Source: Rhizobacter sp. (GTDB lineage Bacteria; Pseudomonadota; Gammaproteobacteria; Burkholderiales; Burkholderiaceae_C). From it: DNA of 9,597 nt. Of this stretch, positions 1 through 5,547 are shown piece after piece. The notes beneath the pieces are model-generated. The model was given only the letters and a program-made list of their open reading frames with translations. It was not told where the DNA came from and searched no databases. Position 1 is the stretch's first letter, and the number at the start of each line of letters is the position of its first letter. The position numbers were made by a program, and so were the translations under genes. The stretch spans positions 1-9,597 of the forward strand of contig JANXVK010000568.1 in the NCBI GenBank assembly GCA_025351675.1. Direction: 5' to 3'.

Positions 1-347
1 CGCGTCTGCAGCGCGTCGAGGTCGACGCCGTCCGCGTGTTCCTCATACGCCTGGCGCACCGCGCGTGCCTCGGCAACACCTTCGCTGACCGCCTCGAACA
101 CGCTGTGGCCGGGCTCGAACACCGGCTCCTGCGGCACATAGCAGATGCGCACGCCCTGCGTCATCTGCAGCAGGCCGTCGTCGAGCTTTTCGAGGCCGGC
201 GATGATCTTCAGCATCGACGACTTGCCCGCGCCGTTGCGGCCGATCAGGCCGAGGCGTTCGCCGATCTCGAGCGAGAACGCGGCGTTGTCGAGCAGGGCC
301 ACGTGGCCGAAGGCGAGGTGGGCGTTGGAGAGGGAAAGGATGGCCAT
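1..347 (-). CDS. ABC-F family ATPase, Uup-like (N-terminal part, cut by window edge)
   Basis: Reading leftwards from the ATG at 347-345, 115 codons stay open to the window edge, so the gene continues beyond base 1. The protein begins MAILSLSNAHLAFG and has a Walker A motif GRNGAGKSS at residues 36-44 and a Q-loop region VPQEP around residue 73. Absence of membrane segments before the nucleotide-binding domain, and the phrase LLDNAAFSLEIGERLGLIGRNGAGKS, match the first ATPase domain of ABC-F proteins, closest in style to Uup. These are soluble ribosome-associated or DNA-associated ATPases of roughly 600-650 residues, not transporters. It lies 58 bp downstream of the lacI-type gene on the same strand and may receive read-through, but there is no functional link to the sugar genes. 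EttA or another ABC-F paralogue is possible because the second ATPase domain and linker are not visible. Confidence 0.88.
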   Translation of the reverse strand, partial: MAILSLSNAHLAFGHVALLDNAAFSLEIGERLGLIGRNGAGKSSMLKIIAGLEKLDDGLLQMTQGVRICYVPQEPVFEPGHSVFEAVSEGVAEARAVRQAYEEHADGVDLDALQT

Positions 348-358
348 GTCCCGATTGT

Positions 359-379
359 CGCCGCCGCGCTGTGGCGGCG
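359..379 (-). other. Small GC-rich hairpin in the leader of the ABC-F gene
   Basis: CGCCGCC at 359-365 pairs perfectly with GGCGGCG at 373-379, leaving a 7-nt loop. It lies 11 nt upstream of the ABC-F start codon, between this gene and the lacI-type gene. No T-run follows on the minus strand, so it is not a convincing intrinsic terminator. It could affect translation initiation, or be a chance product of the high GC content. Confidence 0.25.
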
Positions 380-405
380 TTGCACGCGGGGCTGTGCTTG
401 GAGGA

Positions 406-1440
406 TCAGCGGCGGCGGGTCGTTTCGCGGATCACCATGCTCAACGGCGGATGGGTTGCCGGGCCGTTCGGCGTGACGCCGAGCGCCGTCAGCAACGCCG
501 ACGCCACCGCGCGCCCCATCTCGAAGATGGGCTGCCACACCGTCGTGATCGGCGGCGTCATGTAGGCCGATTGCGGCAGGTCGTCGAAGCCGACCAGCGA
601 GAGGTCTTCGGGCACGCGCAGGCCGCGCCGCAGCAACGCGAGGCGCGCGCCCCACAGCGTCTGGTCGTTGGCGCAGAACACGGCCGAAAACGGCTCGGTG
701 GCGTCGAGCAGGCGGTTCATCGCGAGCACGCCGCCGGGCTCCATGAAATCGCCCTCGACGACGAGCTGCGGGTCGACCGCAATGCCCGCATCGGCATGCG
801 CGCGCAGGAAGCCCTCCATGCGCCGCACTGCGTCGGCGTGCGATTTCGGCCCCGCGATGTGCGCGATGCGCTGGTGGCCGAGCGCGATCAGGTGCTGCGT
901 GGCCATGCGACCGCCTTCGGCCTGGTCGAACTCGAAGGCGTGCACGTTCGGAGCGACGAGCTGCCGGTCGGTCACCGCGATGGGCTGGTGGCGTGCGAAC
1001 CCGGTCACCTCGGCATCGCTGAGGGAGCCACCGAGGATCGCGATCGCGTCGACTCGCCGCGCGATCAACAGCCGCATGCGCTCGGCCTCTTCGACCGGGT
1101 TCCAGTGCCCCGGCACGATGATCGGCGCGTAGCCGCTGCCGCGCAGCCCGTCTTCGACGCCGGTGATACCGCGCGTGAAATACGGGCTCTCGAGGTCTTG
1201 CGTGAGGATGCCGATGGTGCGTGTCGAGCCGCTGCGCAGGCTGCGCGCCGACAGGTTCGGCTTGAAGTTGAGCGTGTCGATCGCCGCTTCGACCGCGGCG
1301 CGCTTGTCGGGCGTGACGCTGGCCGTGCCGTTCAGGATGCGCGAGACCGTGCTCGCCGACACGCCGGCGAGCCGCGCCACGTCTTGCAGCGTGGCAAGGT
1401 CGGGCAGTGGTGGCGGTGGAGTCGGTTGGCGCGATTTCAT
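406..1440 (-). CDS. LacI-family transcriptional regulator of the sugar locus
   Basis: This 344-residue protein has the full LacI/GalR layout. An N-terminal helix-turn-helix (residues about 17-36: TLQDVARLAGVSASTVSRIL) is followed by a hinge helix (PNLSARSLR, about 61-69) and the periplasmic-binding-protein-like effector domain (from TRTIGILTQDL at about 73 to the end). A GFDD motif at 284-287 and VWQP at 301-304 are typical of the C-terminal subdomain. The start ATG (1440-1438) leaves a slightly long Pro-rich tail before the HTH (PTPPPPLPD); no better internal start is seen. It is divergent from the GH5 gene, and a motif copy lies 13-28 bp upstream of its start codon, suggesting autoregulation. 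From context, the inducer is probably a beta-linked oligosaccharide or a breakdown product; the sequence alone does not identify the ligand. Confidence 0.95.
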   Translation of the reverse strand: MKSRQPTPPPPLPDLATLQDVARLAGVSASTVSRILNGTASVTPDKRAAVEAAIDTLNFKPNLSARSLRSGSTRTIGILTQDLESPYFTRGITGVEDGLRGSGYAPIIVPGHWNPVEEAERMRLLIARRVDAIAILGGSLSDAEVTGFARHQPIAVTDRQLVAPNVHAFEFDQAEGGRMATQHLIALGHQRIAHIAGPKSHADAVRRMEGFLRAHADAGIAVDPQLVVEGDFMEPGGVLAMNRLLDATEPFSAVFCANDQTLWGARLALLRRGLRVPEDLSLVGFDDLPQSAYMTPPITTVWQPIFEMGRAVASALLTALGVTPNGPATHPPLSMVIRETTRRR

Positions 1441-1452
1441 GGCGTGGGGCCG

Positions 1453-1468
1453 ATGTTATCGTTTTCAG
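1453..1468. promoter_or_regulatory. Putative LacI-family operator, copy 1 (lacI-proximal)
   Basis: The 16-mer ATGTTATCGTTTTCAG has a central CG and a strong right half (TTTTCAG), and resembles the other three copies in this window. As a palindrome it is degenerate on the left side. It lies just upstream of the regulator's start codon, where binding would block its own transcription. The assignment rests on similarity to the other copies and on position. Confidence 0.5.
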
Positions 1469-1519
1469 AGCGGGCGACCGGCACGCCGTTCGATCCGAGC
1501 AAACCCCAAGCCGGCGCAG

Positions 1520-1534
1520 TGCCAATCGATGGCA
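1520..1534. promoter_or_regulatory. Inverted repeat TGCCA-N5-TGGCA in the divergent region
   Basis: TGCCA (1520-1524) and TGGCA (1530-1534) form perfect 5-bp arms around ATCGA. The sequence differs from the CTGAAATCGATTTCAG-type motif and lies directly beside copy 2. It could be a second regulator's site or an accident; its only support is symmetry and its position in a promoter region. Confidence 0.25.
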
Positions 1535-1557
1535 AACTGAAATCGATTTCTTACTCT
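1529..1557 (+). promoter_or_regulatory. Possible sigma70-like promoter for the GH5 gene
   Basis: ATGGCA (1529-1534) and TACTCT (1552-1557) are separated by 17 bp, a weak match to -35/-10 boxes. Operator copy 2 fills the spacer, so a bound repressor would exclude RNA polymerase. The boxes are poor and other placements are possible, but the region must hold the GH5 promoter because the neighbouring gene is divergent. Confidence 0.3.
1537..1552. promoter_or_regulatory. Putative LacI-family operator, copy 2 (GH5-proximal)
   Basis: CTGAAATCGATTTCTT contains a perfect 12-bp palindrome, GAAATCGATTTC, at 1539-1550 with the CG centre typical of LacI-family sites. Its left half is the exact reverse complement of the right half of copy 4 (ATTTCAG side). 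It lies 19 bp upstream of the preferred GH5 start codon. The centre-to-centre distance to copy 1 is 84 bp, close to eight helical turns. Confidence 0.65.
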
Positions 1558-1570
1558 GCGGATCGTGTTT

Positions 1571-2635
1571 ATGCTTTCACCGACCTTTGCGCTTTGGCGC
1601 GCCACCGCGCTCGCCATGGCGTTTGCGTGCACCGCGTGCAGCCTGCCCCCGACCGCGTTCTCCGGCCCCTCGCCGGAGGCGCGCGCGGGCGCGAAGGCGC
1701 TCGGCCGCGGCGTCAACTTCGGCAACATGCTCGATGCGCCGCGCGAAGGCGACTGGGCGCTGAGCGTCGAGCAGGCGTTTGTCGATCTGGTCGGTCGACC
1801 GGGATTCGTTGAGCATGTGCGGCTGCCGGTGCGCTGGAGCAACCATGCAAGCGCAGATGCGCACGCCATCATCGAGCCGGCCTTCTTCGAGCGCGTCGAC
1901 AGCGTCGTGCAGCGCCTGCTCGACCGCGGCGTGATCGTGATCCTCAACATGCATCACTACCGCCAACTCGACGGCGACGCGCTCGACCCGGCCGAGTTCG
2001 CTGTCGACCCAGCCGTGCTCGAAGCCCGCTTTCTGGCGATGTGGCGGCAGATCGCGCAGCGCTACGCCAACCATGGGCCGCGGCTGCTGTTCGAGGTCTA
2101 CAACGAACCGCATGGCCGGCTCGATGCGGGCTGGAACGACCTGCTGGCGCGGGCCGTGGCGACGATCCGCGAATCGAACCCGACCCGCCTGCTGGTCGTC
2201 GGGCCGACGCAGTGGAACTCGGCCAACGCGTTGCCGAAGCTCGTGTTGCCGAACGACCCGCACCTGATCTTGACCGTTCACCACTACGAACCTTTCGGCT
2301 TCACACACCAAGGGGCGGAGTGGGCGCAACCAACGCGTCCGACCGGCATCGACTGCTGCAGCGCCGCCGACCAGGCGCTGATGGTCGGCCTGCTCGACCT
2401 CGCCCAACGCGAGGCGACGCGGCTCGGCGGCTACCCGGTCTACGTCGGCGAGTTCGGCGCTTATGAGCAGGCGCCGGCCGCAGCACGCCTGCGCTATGTG
2501 CGCGTGATGCGGCAAGCGCTGGAGCGGCGCGGCCTGCCTTGGGCCTGGTGGGAACTCGCCGGCGACTTCGGCGTGTACGACCGCGGTCTGGGCCGCTTTT
2601 ATTCCGACCTCACGGACGCGCTCTACGGACCGTGA
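1571..2635 (+). CDS. Glycoside hydrolase family 5 (cellulase-like) lipoprotein
   Basis: This is a 354-residue protein counted from ATG 1571. A GTG six bases upstream is in frame, but a GGA at 1560-1562 sits 8 nt before the ATG and only 2 nt before the GTG, so ATG is preferred. The N-terminus (MLSPTFALWRATALAMAFACTAC-S) is a signal sequence ending in a lipobox-like CTAC. The likely lipidated Cys is residue 23, and the following Ser favours the outer membrane; the -3 Cys makes the lipobox imperfect. The GH5 TIM-barrel marks are VRLPVRWS (Arg about 84), LNMHHY (about 126-131), the acid/base motif YNEP (Glu179), VHHYEPF, and the nucleophile motif VGEFG (Glu294). Both catalytic glutamates are present and the length fits a single catalytic domain with no carbohydrate-binding module. 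The expected action is endo-cleavage of a beta-1,4-linked glucan or similar glycan at the periplasmic or outer surface. It is the first gene of the rightward block, facing the LacI-type gene. The exact substrate is not determined; mannanase or another beta-glucanase activity is possible. Confidence 0.9.
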   Translation: MLSPTFALWRATALAMAFACTACSLPPTAFSGPSPEARAGAKALGRGVNFGNMLDAPREGDWALSVEQAFVDLVGRPGFVEHVRLPVRWSNHASADAHAIIEPAFFERVDSVVQRLLDRGVIVILNMHHYRQLDGDALDPAEFAVDPAVLEARFLAMWRQIAQRYANHGPRLLFEVYNEPHGRLDAGWNDLLARAVATIRESNPTRLLVVGPTQWNSANALPKLVLPNDPHLILTVHHYEPFGFTHQGAEWAQPTRPTGIDCCSAADQALMVGLLDLAQREATRLGGYPVYVGEFGAYEQAPAAARLRYVRVMRQALERRGLPWAWWELAGDFGVYDRGLGRFYSDLTDALYGP

Positions 2636-2698
2636 CCCGAGTGTTGCGCGAGGCCCCCAGACTTTCCCCAGGTCGCCGTCAAATTCTCCGAAACACCG

Positions 2699-2714
2699 TT
2701 GACAACGATTTCAG
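2699..2714. promoter_or_regulatory. Putative LacI-family operator, copy 3 (overlaps -35 box)
   Basis: TTGACAACGATTTCAG shares the right half CGATTTCAG and the TGA of the left half with copy 4. Five of eight positions are symmetric. Its first six bases are the TTGACA -35 box of the proposed receptor promoter, so repressor binding would compete directly with RNA polymerase. Confidence 0.55.
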
Positions 2715-2727
2715 TCACCCTTCCAAT
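2699..2727 (+). promoter_or_regulatory. Putative sigma70 promoter of the TonB-receptor gene
   Basis: A perfect TTGACA -35 box (2699-2704) is followed after 17 bp by TCCAAT (2722-2727), a 4-of-6 match to the -10 box. Transcription would start near 2734, about 100 nt upstream of the receptor start codon. The -35 box is part of operator copy 3, and copy 4 starts just downstream of the predicted start point. The -10 box is weak, so the call is moderate. Confidence 0.5.
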
Positions 2728-2739
2728 TCGTCGTAACGG

Positions 2740-2755
2740 CTGATATCGATTTCAG
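2740..2755. promoter_or_regulatory. Putative LacI-family operator, copy 4 (best palindrome)
   Basis: CTGATATCGATTTCAG is a 16-bp palindrome with one mismatched pair (T/T at positions 5 and 12) and a central CG. It is the best full-length copy in the window and implies a consensus CTGAAATCGATTTCAG. Its centre is 41 bp from that of copy 3, about four helical turns. It lies in the predicted 5' untranslated region of the receptor gene. Confidence 0.7.
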
Positions 2756-2820
2756 ACCGCTCGAGGTCGCAGACACCAAAGCGGTGGCCGACACCCGCCA
2801 CTCCCGCAAACCCCATCACG

Positions 2821-2825
2821 AGGGA
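2821..2825 (+). promoter_or_regulatory. Shine-Dalgarno site of the TonB-receptor gene
   Basis: AGGGA lies 6 nt upstream of the ATG at 2832 and fixes that start. It is the clearest ribosome-binding site seen in the rightward block; the GH5, binding-protein and GH1 starts have weak or no matches. Confidence 0.7.
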
Positions 2826-2831
2826 TGAGAC

Positions 2832-5486
2832 ATGAGACAACGGAATCTTCGGAAACTGGTACTCACGACGCTGCTGTGCAGCAGCGCCCTGAGCCCGGCG
2901 CTGGCACAGACCGCGCCACCTGCGACGACCGCATCGGCGGCGTCGGCTGCGGGCGCGGGCGATCTCGGCACCGTGACCGTCACCGCCAACCGCCGCGAGC
3001 AGAGCGCGCAAAAAGTGTCAGGCGTGGTGCAGTCGGTCAGCGGCGAGCAGTTGCGCAAGGACGGCGTCTCCGACCTGCGGCAGCTGCAGAACGTGATTCC
3101 CGGCATGAGCATCGCGAACCAGGAGGGCAACGTCGAGATCTTCATCCGCGGGGTCGGTTCGTCGAACAACACCGAGCTCGGCGATCCAGCCGCGGCGCCG
3201 CACCTGAACGGCAGCTACATCCCGCGCCCACGCGGCCTCGGCGTGATGTTCTACGACCTCGAACGGGTCGAGGTGAACAAGGGTCCGCAAGGCACGCTGT
3301 ACGGCCGCAACGCGATGGCCGGCACGCTCAACATCATCACCGCCAAGCCCAAAATCGGCGGCGATGCGCTGAGCGGTTACGCGCAGGCCGAGGCGGGCAA
3401 CCGCTCGTCGTACGCGGCCGAGGGCGCGCTGAATATCCCGGTCAACGATTCGTTCGCGCTGCGCGCCGCTGGCTACTACGTCAAGAAGGACGCCGGCTTC
3501 AAGAACGTCTCGACCGGCGCCCAGGCGAGCGGCCTGAAGCCGGCCGGACTCGAAGAAAACTACGCTGGCCGCCTCTCGATGCTCTGGTACCCGACCGACG
3601 CGGTGCGCGTCTCGATCATGGGCGACTACGGCAAGGAAACCGGTACCGGCTACCCAGGCTCGAACATCTACGACGCGGTCATCAAGACCGGCCAGACCGC
3701 AGATGCCTTCGACATGCACAACATCGTCTTCCGCGGTACGCAGGGCAAGCTCGACAACAAGATCGGCGGCATTCAGGGCAAAGTCGAGTGGGACGCCGGG
3801 CCGTTCTCGGTCGAGTTGAGCGGCAGCTTCCGCTCGGTCGACTTCTTCCAGCGCAACGCCTCGGCCGACGGCATCAACTACGCCGGCCGCGACCTGAGCG
3901 CCGAAGACTACGACGTGTTCTCGACCGTGTTCTGGCAGACCAAATCAAAGGCGCAGACCTACGAAGCGCGGCTGTTCTCCGACCAAAAGGGTCCGTTCAA
4001 ATGGAGCACCGGCGCGTTCTACTTCAAGGAGGATCAGAAGAGCGGCTTCCTGTCGCTGGTCGACAAGGGCTACTGCTGCTACTCGGGCACCGAATATTCG
4101 ATGCCGTCGGTCAAGAGCGAATCGTATGCGCTCTTCGGCGACGGCACGCTCGACGTAACGGATCGCTTCCGCGCCTTCGGCGGGCTGCGCTACTCGGATG
4201 AGCGCAAGTCACGCTACGGCATCGGCGGCAACATCGCGCTGACGCTGGGAGCCGAGAACTACGACTGCTGCTTCGCGAGCCGCTTCGGCACCGCGGGCTT
4301 CATGCCGAACCTCGTGGATCGCCCCAACTTCGATCTGAGCAAGGTCACGTCCCAGGCACAGATCGCACAGTTCCTGCTCGACAGCATCAAGACGCCCGGT
4401 GCACGCGACACGCTGATCGGCCAGATCGGCTCGATCGCGAACGGCAGCAACCCGAACGGCACCTGCTTCACGCGGCCGGACATCAACAACGGCAACAAGA
4501 CCTGCCCGCTCACGAACCCGAGCACCACCAACGGCGGCTTCAGCTACGCGAACCTGACGATCCCATCGCAACAATCGGGCAGCAGCAAGGCGCAATACCC
4601 CGACTATCGATTCGGCCTCGAGTACGACCTGACGAAGACCAACCTCGTCTACGGCAAGATCGCGACCGGCCACAAGTCGGGCGGTTTCAACGACAGCTTC
4701 AACGGCTCGACCATCCCCGAGACCTTCGGCCCGGAGAAAGTGCGGGTCTACGAAGTGGGTTCGCGCAACGCGTTCACCTTGTTCGACCGCCCGGCGATCT
4801 TCAACGTGACCGGCTTCTACTACGACTACAAGGACCAGGTCTTCCAGGACCTGACCTGCATCAACCTCGACAACACGCAGACGCCGCCCAAGTGCACCGG
4901 CTACTCGCTGGTGAACCGCAACATCGGCACCTCGCGCATCCTCGGCCTGGAGACGGAAGCGAAGTTCGCGTTGCCAAACCACTTCAACCTCGACCTGAAC
5001 GCGACCTTCCTCGACACCAAGATCAAGAACGGTTCGGTCGCCGATGCGCGCGCACAAGACTTCGGCCAGGGCGGCAAGTCGCCGATCATCAGCCTTGCCG
5101 GCAACAAGCTGCCGCTGGCCTCGGCGGTCAACCTGTTCGCACGGCTCTCGAACAGCTTCGCGCTGGGTTCGGGCAAGTTCGACTGGCAGGCCTTGGTGAA
5201 CTACCGCTCGGCGTACTATCTGACGCAGTTCAACGAAGCCGACATCGTCTTCCTCGACGGAACGCGTGAGACCGCCTTGCAGGCGGGCTTCCCAGACAAG
5301 CAGAAAGGCTTCGCGACCGTGAACCTCGGGATTGGCTACACCCTCGGCGACGTGCGCCTCGAAGCCTTCGCGGCCAACGTGACGAACGAGCAGGCGTCGC
5401 AGAAGGCACTCGTCGGCTCGGGTTTCAACCAGCGCTTCCTGAACGACGCTCGCAGCTATGGCGTGCGGGGCCGGATCAACTTCTGA
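2832..5486 (+). CDS. TonB-dependent outer-membrane receptor, probable oligosaccharide importer
   Basis: This 884-residue protein has a standard signal peptide (RKLVLTTLLCSSALSPALA, cleavage near residue 25). A TonB-box-like stretch LGTVTVTANRR (about 45-55) precedes a plug domain (about 55-175) with the usual marks: LRQLQNVIPGM, FIRGVG, and the RVEVNKGPQGTLYGRNAMAGTLNIIT segment. The rest is a beta-barrel with alternating aromatic strands, the family phrase ATGHKSGGFN near 611-620, and a C-terminal strand ending YGVRGRINF with the terminal Phe needed for outer-membrane insertion. Length is typical. By sequence style it belongs to the large class often annotated as iron-complex receptors, but its place between a glycoside hydrolase and a sugar ABC transporter points to oligosaccharide uptake. 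The predicted mature barrel has eight Cys (415/416, 479/480, 545/558, 676/688), unusual for the family. It has its own predicted promoter with two operator copies. A siderophore or other plant-derived ligand cannot be excluded from sequence. Confidence 0.93.
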   Translation: MRQRNLRKLVLTTLLCSSALSPALAQTAPPATTASAASAAGAGDLGTVTVTANRREQSAQKVSGVVQSVSGEQLRKDGVSDLRQLQNVIPGMSIANQEGNVEIFIRGVGSSNNTELGDPAAAPHLNGSYIPRPRGLGVMFYDLERVEVNKGPQGTLYGRNAMAGTLNIITAKPKIGGDALSGYAQAEAGNRSSYAAEGALNIPVNDSFALRAAGYYVKKDAGFKNVSTGAQASGLKPAGLEENYAGRLSMLWYPTDAVRVSIMGDYGKETGTGYPGSNIYDAVIKTGQTADAFDMHNIVFRGTQGKLDNKIGGIQGKVEWDAGPFSVELSGSFRSVDFFQRNASADGINYAGRDLSAEDYDVFSTVFWQTKSKAQTYEARLFSDQKGPFKWSTGAFYFKEDQKSGFLSLVDKGYCCYSGTEYSMPSVKSESYALFGDGTLDVTDRFRAFGGLRYSDERKSRYGIGGNIALTLGAENYDCCFASRFGTAGFMPNLVDRPNFDLSKVTSQAQIAQFLLDSIKTPGARDTLIGQIGSIANGSNPNGTCFTRPDINNGNKTCPLTNPSTTNGGFSYANLTIPSQQSGSSKAQYPDYRFGLEYDLTKTNLVYGKIATGHKSGGFNDSFNGSTIPETFGPEKVRVYEVGSRNAFTLFDRPAIFNVTGFYYDYKDQVFQDLTCINLDNTQTPPKCTGYSLVNRNIGTSRILGLETEAKFALPNHFNLDLNATFLDTKIKNGSVADARAQDFGQGGKSPIISLAGNKLPLASAVNLFARLSNSFALGSGKFDWQALVNYRSAYYLTQFNEADIVFLDGTRETALQAGFPDKQKGFATVNLGIGYTLGDVRLEAFAANVTNEQASQKALVGSGFNQRFLNDARSYGVRGRINF

Positions 5487-5495
5487 TGCGGGGCC

Positions 5496-5528
5496 GGGTC
5501 AGCGCAGCGAGCGTCGATGCGCTGACCC
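5496..5528 (+). terminator. Strong stem-loop between receptor and binding-protein genes
   Basis: GGGTCAGCGCA (5496-5506) and TGCGCTGACCC (5518-5528) form a perfect 11-bp stem with an 11-nt loop. The stem starts 9 nt after the receptor stop codon and ends 19 nt before the preferred start of the next gene. The following bases TCTTTC give only a short U-tract, so it is at best a partial rho-independent terminator. It may instead protect the receptor mRNA 3' end and set different expression levels for the receptor and the ABC genes. Confidence 0.6.
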
Positions 5529-5547
5529 TCTTTCACGCAGCTCTCTC

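Noticed and set aside
359..379. Hairpin between the lacI-type gene and the ABC-F gene as an intrinsic terminator
   Set aside because: The 7-bp stem is not followed by a T-run on the transcribed strand, so it is listed only as a possible leader hairpin.
145..1812. Long open frame on the plus strand across the LacI-type gene
   Set aside because: It is antisense to a complete LacI-family protein. Its Arg/Ala-rich translation has no recognisable domain, as expected from GC-rich third positions.
2636..2698. Terminator after the GH5 gene
   Set aside because: No stable inverted repeat with a T-run was found in this stretch, only a short direct repeat of CCCCAG; read-through into the receptor gene remains possible.
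2825..4201. Second plus-strand frame inside the TonB-receptor gene starting 7 bases upstream of its ATG
   Set aside because: The translation is Arg-rich and featureless, while the other frame gives a full receptor with signal peptide, plug and barrel.
5458..5547. Upstream in-frame extension of the binding-protein gene from a GTG inside the receptor gene
   Set aside because: It would place 30 unrelated residues ahead of a clear twin-arginine signal and overlap the receptor's last codons and the stem-loop.
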